Origin: Euperipatoides rowelli
Lineage: Eukaryota > Onychophora > Udeonychophora > Euonychophora > Peripatopsidae
Reading direction: 5' to 3' (one strand)
Length of the DNA stretch: 13,175 nucleotides
Assembly: GCA_003024985.2 (NCBI GenBank)
Contig: PXIH01S0088573.1
The translations under genes and the position numbers were made by a program. The notes beneath the pieces are model-generated. The model made no database searches, had not been told where the DNA came from, and was given only the letters and a program-made list of their open reading frames with translations. Positions 6,070 through 13,175 of the stretch are shown in pieces. Within the stretch, counting starts at the first letter, position 1. Each line of letters starts with the position of its first letter.

Positions 6070-7134
6070 ATGACATACGACTTTGCAATAATTGGCGGAG
6101 GAATTGCAGGAACTACTCTAGCCTATCAACTTATTAAAAAAAAATACAAAATAATACTTTTTGATAATTCACATGCAAAAGCAACTAATATAGCTGGAGG
6201 ATTAATAAATCCTATTATGGGTAGAAAAATGCAATTAGCTTGGATCGAAGCAGAAATTTATGACTTTGCATTTGATTTCTACAAAAAAGTAGAAAAAGAA
6301 CTTGAAACAAACTTGTTACAAGAAAAAATAATATTTAGACCTTTTACTCAAAAAGAACAAAAAAAACATTTTTTTGACTCAATTAAAGAAAACCCTAAAT
6401 TAAAAAATTTTTTTATTCAAATAAAAGAAAAATCTATCTATGATTTTTTAGAAGCAAAAGAAGGAGGAATTCTAATAAAAGGCATGAAATTAAATTCTTC
6501 TTCATATACGATGAGTCTCTTAAAGTATCTCGAAATAAATAATTCATATCTTAATGAACACATCGTTAAAAATAAAATAAAAATTAAAGATGGATATTAT
6601 AAAATAAATGAAAACAAATTTTTAAATATAATTTTTACAAAAGGTTGGCAAGAAAGTATTAATGGATTTTTTTCATATTTACCATTTAAACCCGTTAAAG
6701 GAGAAATTTTAATTTTAAAAATACCTGGGTGTAAAATGAAAGAAGTTTATAATAAATATTTTGCATTAATACCAATAGGCAATGAAATATTTTATTTTGG
6801 AGCAACTTATGATTGGACTAATTTAGATACTAAAACTACAGAAAAAGCTAAAGAACAACTAATAAACAAATTTCAAGAAAACATCAATTTTAAATATCAA
6901 ATTTTAGAACAAAAAGCCAACATAAGACCCTCCACAATGGACAGAAACCCATTTTTAGGTGAGCATCCTAAACATAAAAATATATTCATACTAAACGGAC
7001 TTGGATCTAGAGGAATATCCATGACTCCGTTCCTAAGTAATGACTTAATTAAATATATTGAAAAAAAACAGGATTTAAAACCCCACTATAATATTAAAAG
7101 ATATGAAAATTACTATAAAAAAACTATTCAATAA
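6070..7134 (+). CDS. FAD-dependent oxidoreductase, DAO family
   Basis: This 354-residue protein has an N-terminal Rossmann dinucleotide-binding motif (AIIGGGIAG, glycines 9, 11 and 14) with an acidic residue after strand 2 (LFD, Asp32) to hold the FAD ribose. GGLINPIMGRK (43-53) follows. The C-terminal FAD-closing block has NIRPSTMDRNPFLG (284-297) and LNGLGSRG (308-315). This is the D-amino-acid oxidase/glycine oxidase fold (DAO), which also includes ThiO and the C-terminal domain of MnmC. The substrate cannot be read from sequence. A flavin amine oxidation or a tRNA-modification-like reaction are possibilities only. The start is supported by AGAAAGG at 6054-6060. The gene appears to be a single-gene unit ended by a hairpin at 7176-7194. 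Confidence 0.85.
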   Translation: MTYDFAIIGGGIAGTTLAYQLIKKKYKIILFDNSHAKATNIAGGLINPIMGRKMQLAWIEAEIYDFAFDFYKKVEKELETNLLQEKIIFRPFTQKEQKKHFFDSIKENPKLKNFFIQIKEKSIYDFLEAKEGGILIKGMKLNSSSYTMSLLKYLEINNSYLNEHIVKNKIKIKDGYYKINENKFLNIIFTKGWQESINGFFSYLPFKPVKGEILILKIPGCKMKEVYNKYFALIPIGNEIFYFGATYDWTNLDTKTTEKAKEQLINKFQENINFKYQILEQKANIRPSTMDRNPFLGEHPKHKNIFILNGLGSRGISMTPFLSNDLIKYIEKKQDLKPHYNIKRYENYYKKTIQ

Positions 7135-7175
7135 TTTCTTAATGTAAAACATTATTCTTAATACAAAATAATAAT

Positions 7176-7200
7176 AATCTAGGGATGGTAGATTTTATTT
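7176..7200 (+). terminator. Rho-independent-type terminator after the FAD oxidoreductase
   Basis: AATCTA (7176-7181) pairs with TAGATT (7189-7194) around the loop GGGATGG, and the 3' arm runs into TTTTATTT (7193-7200). It lies about 40 bp past the stop codon. The stem is short, so efficiency is uncertain. Confidence 0.5.
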
Positions 7201-7226
7201 GCTAGAGTTATTTAGTTTTTAACTAT

Positions 7227-7255
7227 TTGTAAATTCATAAAAAAAATAATATAAT
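7227..7255 (+). promoter_or_regulatory. Sigma-70-type promoter of the YitT-rnz-ABC operon
   Basis: TTGTAA (7227-7232), a 17-base spacer and a perfect TATAAT (7250-7255) form the best promoter match before the rightward gene run. Transcription would begin near 7262, giving a leader of about 80-115 nt. It follows directly after the terminator of the preceding gene. Confidence 0.6.
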
Positions 7256-7378
7256 ATCAAAATATTAATATTACAAAAGTGTAAATAAAAATATAAATTT
7301 AATAAAAAAATACTTTAGAACTTATAAACAAGGAATGTATTTAGTGAATTTAATAAAATTAAAGAATATTTAAATTTA

Positions 7379-8209
7379 ATGTTTGGTAGTTTAATTCTTG
7401 CAATAAGTTTCAATGTATTTCTTTTACCTCTTAATATAATTCCAGGAGGAGTAGCTGGTATATCAGTCATACTAAAGCACAGCTTCAATATTGAACCTTG
7501 GATTACAATATTAGTATTTAATATTCCTTTAATATTAATTAGTAGCATGATAGTAAATAGAAATATAGGAATTAAAACACTATTTACAATTTTTGCAATG
7601 TCTATTAGCACAAAAATCACAACACCTTTAAATAACCTTGTAATAACTCAAAATGTAGATCCTAAGGAAATTTTAAAAAACAATTTTGATGACTTAACTA
7701 TTGCAATAATATTTGGAGCACTTTTATTAGGAATAGGTTCAGCTATAATAATAAAAAATGGAGGAACTTCAGGAGGAACAGCAACCTTAGCAGCAATATT
7801 AAATAAACTAATAAAAAAGATAAAACTACCAATGATGCAAATGATATGTGATGGAACTGTCATCATACTTGGTATTTTAACATTTAGAAATATTAAAATA
7901 GGATTATTTTATTTAGTAACTGTTTATTTATTCACCATAGTATTAGAAAAATTCATAACAGGCGTTAATTTCCAAGAAACACTATATATAGCTACTAGAA
8001 AAGAATTATCCAATAAAATTTCAGAATATCTTAAAACTATTAATGTAAAAGCAAAAGCATTAGAAGTTACAAATCTTGGCAATATGCAAGAAGAAAAAAT
8101 GATTCTATGTCTTGCACCATATCACCTAGTACCAAAAATAAAAAACAATATATTAAAGCTAGATCCTGATAGTAAGATAATATCTACTATTTCAAAAGAA
8201 ATTAACTAA
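7379..8209 (+). CDS. YitT-family membrane protein (DUF161 + DUF2179); 5' end uncertain
   Basis: This is a 276-residue integral membrane protein with about six helices (near 2-18, 41-60, 63-80, 107-126, 152-169 and 173-193). A cytoplasmic C-terminal DUF2179 domain follows (about 198-272, starting FQETLYIATRKE). Family signatures IPGGVAGISV (21-30) and GGTSGGTATL (128-137) are clear. The function of YitT proteins is not settled; transport of a small solute is usually assumed. The first helix starts right at the ATG, whereas relatives have about 15 residues before it. The same frame upstream encodes a family-like FNKIKEYLNL but offers no ATG, GTG or TTG, while a good ribosome-binding site (AAGGA, 7330-7334) precedes a GTG at 7344 in another frame. 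A single-base indel near 7346-7358 or an unusual start is possible. Confidence 0.8.
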   Translation: MFGSLILAISFNVFLLPLNIIPGGVAGISVILKHSFNIEPWITILVFNIPLILISSMIVNRNIGIKTLFTIFAMSISTKITTPLNNLVITQNVDPKEILKNNFDDLTIAIIFGALLLGIGSAIIIKNGGTSGGTATLAAILNKLIKKIKLPMMQMICDGTVIILGILTFRNIKIGLFYLVTVYLFTIVLEKFITGVNFQETLYIATRKELSNKISEYLKTINVKAKALEVTNLGNMQEEKMILCLAPYHLVPKIKNNILKLDPDSKIISTISKEIN

Positions 8210-8218
8210 GAGGTAAGT

Positions 8219-9181
8219 TTGAGCTTAATAATCCATATACTAGGCACGGGTGGAACTAGACCTTTGCATAACAGATATCTTACATCTGTGCTAATTGAAT
8301 ACGAAGGCGAAGGATTTTTATTTGATTGTGGAGAAGCCACTCAAATGTCAATAAGACGACAAAAAATATCTTGGCATAAAATAAAAGCAATACTTATATC
8401 CCATTTACATGCAGATCACATAACTGGAATTTTGGGAATAATAATGCTAATAACGCAAAGCGGACAACAAAGAAAAACTCCATTAACTATTATAGGACCA
8501 TTAGGAATAAAATGTTATGTCAAGACAAACATAGCATTACTTAGTATGTATCAAAATTATGAAATAATATTCAACGAAATCGTAATCAATGAAACAAACA
8601 AATTAGTATATGAAGATAAGAACAAAAAAATAGAATACGTAGGATTACAACATTCAAAGGAATGTGTAGGATATCTGTTTAAAGAAAAAAATAAACCAGG
8701 AAAATTTGATAATAAAAAGGCTGATATGCTTAAAATTCCAAGAGGGCCAATTAGAAAAGAAATACAAGATGGAAAAAAAGTATATGTGAATGGAACCCTA
8801 ATTGAACCTTCAAATATCTTAGGAGAAGCAAAAATAGGTATTACAATAGGATTTATAACAGATACAAAGTATTTTGAAAATTTAATTTCTTATTTAAATA
8901 ACGTAGATCTAATTATAATAGAAAGTACTTTCAGTAATAATTTAAAAGAAGAAGCTGAAAAAAAACTACACCTAACAGCAAAACAAGCAGCTTTAATATG
9001 TAAAAAAGCTAAAATTAATCAAGTAGGTCTTATACATTTTAGCGAAAGGTACACATCATATGAAAGTCTAAAAGTCCTACTAGGTGAAGCACAAGAAGAA
9101 CATCCTCAAGGTAAAATTTTTTTAACAAGAGATGGCATGAAACTTGAACTTAAAAAAGATAAATTTATTATTATTAAATAA
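8219..9181 (+). CDS. rnz: Ribonuclease Z (tRNA 3' processing endonuclease)
   Basis: This 320-residue metallo-beta-lactamase-fold nuclease of the short RNase Z type has complete zinc ligands: HLHADH (62-67), His145 in LQHS, Asp215 in ITDT and His273 in IHFSERY. The HLTAKQAA segment (251-258) is the RNase Z HEAT-like motif. The exosite arm that grips the tRNA lies around 150-192 (with [13 protein letters not shown]). The enzyme cuts pre-tRNAs lacking encoded CCA just after the discriminator base, which suits the tRNA-Leu of this window. The start is TTG at 8219, chosen because AAGAGGT (8208-8214) lies just upstream and the next residues fit the family. It begins 9 bp after the YitT stop, so it is in the same operon. 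Confidence 0.94.
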   Translation: MSLIIHILGTGGTRPLHNRYLTSVLIEYEGEGFLFDCGEATQMSIRRQKISWHKIKAILISHLHADHITGILGIIMLITQSGQQRKTPLTIIGPLGIKCYVKTNIALLSMYQNYEIIFNEIVINETNKLVYEDKNKKIEYVGLQHSKECVGYLFKEKNKPGKFDNKKADMLKIPRGPIRKEIQDGKKVYVNGTLIEPSNILGEAKIGITIGFITDTKYFENLISYLNNVDLIIIESTFSNNLKEEAEKKLHLTAKQAALICKKAKINQVGLIHFSERYTSYESLKVLLGEAQEEHPQGKIFLTRDGMKLELKKDKFIIIK

Positions 9182-9209
9182 TATTATAAAATAATATAAA
9201 GAGGTGCAC

Positions 9210-10130
9210 ATGATAAGTGTTAAAAAAGTTAGTAAAACATATGGCATAGCCAAAGCCTTAGATAATATTAACTTTAAAATAAATGAAGGAGAGATAGTAG
9301 GAATTTTGGGTCCAAATGGAGCTGGTAAGTCTACTTTAATTAAAATTTTAACTTCATATCATTATCCTACTAATGGTATTGTAGAAATTTTTAATAAAGA
9401 TATTACGATAGACTATAAGGAAATATTAAATGACATAGGATATATACCGGAAAAGCTTGCATTATATCAAGAATTAGATGTAAACGAATATTTAAACTTC
9501 ATTGCTTCTATTAAAGGAGTAGAAAATATAAAATTAGAGCTTGATAGGATTTTGGAAATCTTTAAATTAGGGAATGTTAGAAATAAGTCAATTGCTCAGC
9601 TTTCAAAAGGTTATAAACAAAGAGTAGGAATAGCACAGGCTTTTATGAATAAACCCAAATTATTAATCTTAGATGAACCTACAAATGGACTTGATCCCAA
9701 TCAAATAATTGAATTTAAAAAATTATTAAAAGAAACTGCTAAGAATACTACCATTTTATTTTCTTCTCATATTTTGAGTGAAGTTGAATCAATATGCAAA
9801 AGAATAATAATAATCAACAATGGAAAACTTATTGCTGATGGTTCTAAAGATGAAATAATAAAAAATACACTAAATGAAAAAAAACTAGAAATAATTGTTT
9901 TAAAAAAACAAGGAAATGAAAAAACTCTCTTAGAAAATAATAAATTGTTTGAAATAACAAATTTAGAAGAAAATAATAAAGAACTAAGGATTGAAATTAA
10001 AATACAAGATGGAAAAAAAGAAGAAGATGTTTTTGCATACATAAAAACAAAAGATTTACTATTAAGAGCAATGATTCCTAAAAAAGATTCATTAGAAAAA
10101 ATATTTACAAAACTTACAAAAGGAGAATAG
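9210..10130 (+). CDS. ABC transporter ATP-binding protein (GldA-like)
   Basis: This 306-residue ABC ATPase has Walker A GPNGAGKS (34-41), signature LSKGYKQR (131-138), Walker B LLILDEPT (151-158), a D-loop and H-loop His187 (SSHIL). The Q-loop position reads GYIPEKLALY, with Glu in place of Gln, as in GldA-type ATPases. A C-terminal extension of about 90 residues follows the nucleotide-binding domain. I chose ATG 9210 over the in-frame GTG at 9204 because that GTG is part of the ribosome-binding site (AAAGAGGTG). It would power the permease encoded next, after a gap of 2 bp. The transported substrate is unknown. Confidence 0.92.
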   Translation: MISVKKVSKTYGIAKALDNINFKINEGEIVGILGPNGAGKSTLIKILTSYHYPTNGIVEIFNKDITIDYKEILNDIGYIPEKLALYQELDVNEYLNFIASIKGVENIKLELDRILEIFKLGNVRNKSIAQLSKGYKQRVGIAQAFMNKPKLLILDEPTNGLDPNQIIEFKKLLKETAKNTTILFSSHILSEVESICKRIIIINNGKLIADGSKDEIIKNTLNEKKLEIIVLKKQGNEKTLLENNKLFEITNLEENNKELRIEIKIQDGKKEEDVFAYIKTKDLLLRAMIPKKDSLEKIFTKLTKGE

Positions 10131-10132
10131 CA

Positions 10133-10870
10133 ATGAATGGTATAAGTTTAAAAAAGTCATTAATAATAGCTAGAAAAGAATTAAAAATTTTATTTAATAC
10201 TCCAACAGCATATGCAGTAATATTGTTTTTTATCATATCTATCAATTTTTCTTTTACTTATTTATCTGGATTCTTTGAAAAAGGTAATGCATCTCTTGCT
10301 GGTTATTTTTCAAGCATGCCTGTAATTTTAATGTTAATATTACCAGCCCTTAGTATGGGGACTTTTGCAGAAGAAAACAAAACAGGAAGTATAGAAATAC
10401 TTTACTCTATGCCTGTAAGTATTAAAGAAATAATATTAGGTAAATTCCTAACCTTAAAGTTATTTATTCTCATATTATTTGTATTTACTCTACCTTTAAG
10501 CTTAATGGCAATTAATATGGGAGAATTTGACCTTGGAATTGTATTATTACAGTATTTAGGAATAATTCTATATTCTATATCTGTGCTTAGCATGGGAGTT
10601 TTTATATCTTCATTAACAAAAAGTCAAATAGTTGCTTATTTATTAACAGTTTTTATGTTAATTTTAATAAACTTCTCAGGACAATTCGTAATGCTCTTTT
10701 CAAAAGAAAATATTTTTGGCCAAATAATAAGTTTCATTTCGATTACTAATCATTTTAATTATTTTAATATGGGAGTGCTCAATTTAGCCGATTTTATATA
10801 CTTTATTAACTTTTCTATTTTATTTTTAATATTGACTTTTTACAACATAATATTTCAAAAATGGAGCTAA
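10133..10870 (+). CDS. ABC-2 type permease (GldF-like)
   Basis: This 245-residue membrane protein has about six helices (near 26-44, 60-77, 107-128, 138-160, 167-188 and 221-242). The cytoplasmic motif TFAEENKTGSIEILYSMPVS (77-96) with GKFL (103-106) is the hallmark of the GldF/ABC-2 permease group, where it contacts the ATPase. AGGAG (10121-10125) precedes the ATG by 7 bases, inside the end of the ATPase gene, so the two are tightly coupled. In Flavobacterium, GldF works with GldA and GldG. Here the same gene order is seen without any gliding context, so the role is open. Confidence 0.9.
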   Translation: MNGISLKKSLIIARKELKILFNTPTAYAVILFFIISINFSFTYLSGFFEKGNASLAGYFSSMPVILMLILPALSMGTFAEENKTGSIEILYSMPVSIKEIILGKFLTLKLFILILFVFTLPLSLMAINMGEFDLGIVLLQYLGIILYSISVLSMGVFISSLTKSQIVAYLLTVFMLILINFSGQFVMLFSKENIFGQIISFISITNHFNYFNMGVLNLADFIYFINFSILFLILTFYNIIFQKWS

Positions 10871-10875
10871 AACCA

Positions 10876-12375
10876 ATGAAAAATAAAAATTTAGATGCAA
10901 CAAATTTATTTCTAGATTTAACAATAATTTTACTAATATTCTTTAATATATCTATCTTTACCTTTAATATAGATTTAACTAAAAACAAAGCTTTTACAAT
11001 TTCAAAAGTATCTAAAGAGTTAATGAAATCTATTAGCGACAATATATACATAACTTATTATAGTTCCAACAGCTTAAATGATTATCATGCTTTTCCACTA
11101 CAAATAAAAAATTTTTTAACAACATATTCGGGAGCTTCCAAAGGGAAAATAATATACCAAGCAATAGATGCCGACAAGCTTACAACACCTCTAGAACAAA
11201 TAGGAATTTCTTCTAGAAGCATAGATTTAAGAGAAATGAATAAGATGTCAATATTAAAAGTTTATTCTGGTATTGAAATAATTTATGGTGAAAAAAGAGA
11301 AATCATTCCCTTCATAACTGACATTGTAGAATTAGAATATAATCTTGCAATTAAGTTGGACAAACTAGTAAACAGTACAACAAAAACACTAGGAGTTATC
11401 TATGGAGAGGACAATTTAAAAGAAGTACATAAAGAATTTACAGAACGAATGCCAAAAGAATTTGATATTACTTTAAAAGAAATAAACATAAAAACAGATA
11501 AGCTACAAGATATAAATGCTCTTTTTGTTATTGGAGTAAAAAATTTTGATATAGAAGATGCTAAAAAAATAGACGATTATTTGATAAAAAATGGTAAAAT
11601 GTTATTAACAGGTAGTAAGGTAAATTTTAATCCTAATGATCCACAAACAGAAATTCTGAATTCTCCTATCTTTGATTTAGTTAAAGACTATGGTATCGAA
11701 TTTCAAGACAATATAATATTAGATAAGAAAGCGCCTATTTTAACAATTAGGAATAGTTTAAAACAATATTTTGCATGGATAAGTATTGATAGAGATAACA
11801 TAACAATAAAAACTCATCCCTTAGTAAAAGATTTATATGAGATTATTATTCCTTGGACTAATAGTTTAAAATTAATAGCTAAAGAAAACAAAGATACAAA
11901 GTATAATAAAATACTTACAAGTTCAGTTAACTCATGGATAGAAGATAAGAACTTCACAGGTATTAGTTATATCCATTTTGAAGTACCAATAGAATTCAAA
12001 GATAGTGAAAAAAATTTACCTTTAGCGTATACTATTGAAGGCAGTTTAACAAGTCCATATACAAACATAAAGTCTCAAGATGCAAAAATTATATTGTTAG
12101 GCTCTACCATGTTATTTAGTGACTATATATATGGCTCCCCTACCAGCGATCTTAGATTTGCAGGAATCATTTCTGATTGGCTTATGAATAAAGAAGAATT
12201 TTCCCATATAAAATCAAGAGAAGTAAAATCTAGACTAAGTCTAGGTAGCTCACCAAACACATTAATAAATGCTAAACTTGCTCTAATGCTTGTAAACTTA
12301 TTTATTGTACCAGTAATTATTATTGTTTATGCATTAGTAAAACTAACACTTAAAAAGCATAATAAAAATAACTAA
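10876..12375 (+). CDS. GldG-like ABC auxiliary protein, membrane-anchored
   Basis: This is a 499-residue protein with one helix near the N-terminus (about 11-31) and one at the C-terminus (about 467-489). Between them lies a large domain expected to face the periplasm. The segment just after the first helix, DLTKNKAFTISKVSKELM, is the characteristic opening of GldG/ABC_transp_aux proteins. I chose ATG 10876 instead of 10861: GGAG at 10863-10866 is 9 bases before 10876, whereas the earlier ATG has no ribosome-binding site and would overlap the permease gene. It probably sits with the GldF-like permease as an accessory subunit. Its biochemical role is unknown even in better-studied bacteria. 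Confidence 0.87.
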   Translation: MKNKNLDATNLFLDLTIILLIFFNISIFTFNIDLTKNKAFTISKVSKELMKSISDNIYITYYSSNSLNDYHAFPLQIKNFLTTYSGASKGKIIYQAIDADKLTTPLEQIGISSRSIDLREMNKMSILKVYSGIEIIYGEKREIIPFITDIVELEYNLAIKLDKLVNSTTKTLGVIYGEDNLKEVHKEFTERMPKEFDITLKEINIKTDKLQDINALFVIGVKNFDIEDAKKIDDYLIKNGKMLLTGSKVNFNPNDPQTEILNSPIFDLVKDYGIEFQDNIILDKKAPILTIRNSLKQYFAWISIDRDNITIKTHPLVKDLYEIIIPWTNSLKLIAKENKDTKYNKILTSSVNSWIEDKNFTGISYIHFEVPIEFKDSEKNLPLAYTIEGSLTSPYTNIKSQDAKIILLGSTMLFSDYIYGSPTSDLRFAGIISDWLMNKEEFSHIKSREVKSRLSLGSSPNTLINAKLALMLVNLFIVPVIIIVYALVKLTLKKHNKNN

Positions 12376-12388
12376 TAAGGAAGTTAAA

Positions 12389-13175
12389 ATGGATTTTAGA
12401 ATATTTTCTAATAAAATTAAGATTAAACTAATCTCAATACTAATGCTATCTATAACATTAATTACTGGCATATTTCTCTCAAATGAAAAAAAAGTAGATA
12501 AGTTGTTAAAAGAAAAATTTTTTAATTTTAATTTTGAGCAAATTACAAAAATTGAAACTAATAAGGAAGGCAATCTAAATAAACAAGGTAATTCTTGGCA
12601 ATTTACATGGGAAGGAAGAAATCTTCCAACAAATTCAAATAAAATTGAATCTTTTATAGAAGAACTTAAAAAACTTGAGAAAAATAAGCTTATTACTTCT
12701 GATAAGAAAAAATATTTAGAATTAGGGATTAGTGAAAAACCTAGTTTTAAACTATTTGCCAAGGATAATATGTTACTTGCAGAACTTTTCATAGGTAAAG
12801 AAAATAAAACAGATTCAAGACTTGTTTACATTAAGAAAGAAGATAAAAATGTATATTTAACCAATAATATTTTTCTTATGTACAAAGGCAATTCATATAA
12901 TACATGGACTGATAATAAATTGTTTGCAAATGAAGATACATTTAACATTAAAGAACTTGTTTTTAAAATTGATAAAAACAATAGATTAACCAAAAAATTA
13001 AAAATAAATAATCACTACAATATAACAGCAAAAGATACTAATTATCTTTTTAACGATAAAGAAATACAAAATGAAGAAGTAGTAAATAACATAGTGAGTT
13101 TTAAAACTGATGGAATTGAATTAGATAACAACAAAATAAAAGACTATTTCAGTGTATATCAAATTGAAGTTAAAT
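12389..13175 (+). CDS. DUF4340 domain protein, 5' part (runs off the window)
   Basis: An open frame of 262 codons starts at ATG 12389, preceded by AAGGAAG (12377-12383), and is still open at the window end. An N-terminal membrane anchor (about 12-31, IKLISILMLSITLITGIFLS) is followed by a soluble domain. Its repeating pattern (FEQITKIET...WQFTWEGRNLP...KIESFIEELKKLEKNK...LELGISEKPSFKL...AELFIGKEN) matches DUF4340, the family commonly encoded right after GldG-like proteins. It starts 13 bp after the GldG-like gene and so belongs to the same operon, probably as a second periplasm-facing partner of the ABC complex. The C-terminus is not visible. Confidence 0.85.
   Translation, partial: MDFRIFSNKIKIKLISILMLSITLITGIFLSNEKKVDKLLKEKFFNFNFEQITKIETNKEGNLNKQGNSWQFTWEGRNLPTNSNKIESFIEELKKLEKNKLITSDKKKYLELGISEKPSFKLFAKDNMLLAELFIGKENKTDSRLVYIKKEDKNVYLTNNIFLMYKGNSYNTWTDNKLFANEDTFNIKELVFKIDKNNRLTKKLKINNHYNITAKDTNYLFNDKEIQNEEVVNNIVSFKTDGIELDNNKIKDYFSVYQIEVK

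Noticed and set aside
7315-7866. Minus-strand open frames opposite the YitT gene
   Set aside because: Hydrophobic shadows of a real membrane protein on the plus strand; the YitT signatures identify the true strand.
9204-9209. GTG start for the ABC ATPase
   Set aside because: The GTG is part of the ribosome-binding sequence AAAGAGGTG, so ATG 9210 is the likely start.
9767-10042. Minus-strand Ser/Phe-rich frame opposite the ABC ATPase
   Set aside because: Antisense shadow of the Lys/Glu-rich C-terminal extension of the ATPase.
10861-10875. Earlier ATG for the GldG-like gene
   Set aside because: No ribosome-binding site precedes it and it overlaps the permease; ATG 10876 has GGAG at proper spacing.
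12343-12792. Minus-strand open frame of 149 codons
   Set aside because: It lies opposite the DUF4340 gene, which has a strong ribosome-binding site, correct operon spacing and family-like sequence. The minus frame is Ser/Phe/Leu-rich shadow sequence.
1-13175. CRISPR arrays, insertion sequences, prophage or plasmid replication genes
   Set aside because: No regularly spaced repeats, transposase, integrase or replication/partition gene was seen. The content is ordinary chromosomal Borrelia-type genes.

Overview
The window is strongly AT-rich and almost all of its genes resemble the chromosomal genes of Borrelia (Borreliaceae, spirochaetes). The anchor is a sensor kinase overlapping a sigma-54 activator, which I recognise as the Hk2/Rrp2 pair (BB0764/BB0763 in B. 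burgdorferi). The neighbours fit that assignment: an M23/LysM peptidase, a MazG-like protein, tRNA-Leu(UAA), ClpP2, RNase Z and a GldA/F/G-like ABC operon. Several decayed genes suggest a lineage undergoing gene loss, for example a relapsing-fever species. The species cannot be fixed from the sequence alone.

Layout. Positions 1-2173 (+) hold the 3' part of hk2 and complete rrp2. A convergent gap at 2174-2381, rich in hairpins, separates them from a leftward pair (3616 to 2382): a small hydrophobic protein coupled by an ATGA overlap to a secreted LysM/M23 peptidoglycan hydrolase. Divergent from that pair is a MazG-like pyrophosphohydrolase (3712-4041, +) with a good sigma-70 promoter and almost no leader. 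Positions 4042-4490 hold remnants of a small membrane-protein gene. tRNA-Leu(UAA) lies at 4491-4574 (-). Positions 4577-5458 (-) hold a broken putative lipoprotein gene just downstream of clpP2 (5400-5990, -). Divergent from clpP2 is a DAO-family FAD oxidoreductase (6070-7134, +).

From about 7227 to the right edge runs one apparent rightward operon: YitT-family membrane protein, RNase Z, ABC ATPase, ABC-2 permease, GldG-like membrane-anchored auxiliary protein and a DUF4340 protein cut by the window edge. The last four genes look like one inner-membrane ABC complex with two periplasm-facing anchored partners. RNase Z matches the tRNA in this window, whose gene does not encode CCA.

I found no mobile element, CRISPR array, prophage or convincing new multi-gene system. 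The items most worth a second look are the two decayed genes flanking the tRNA, the near-leaderless MazG gene, the anomalous 5' end of the YitT gene, and the GldA/F/G-DUF4340 cluster of unknown substrate.
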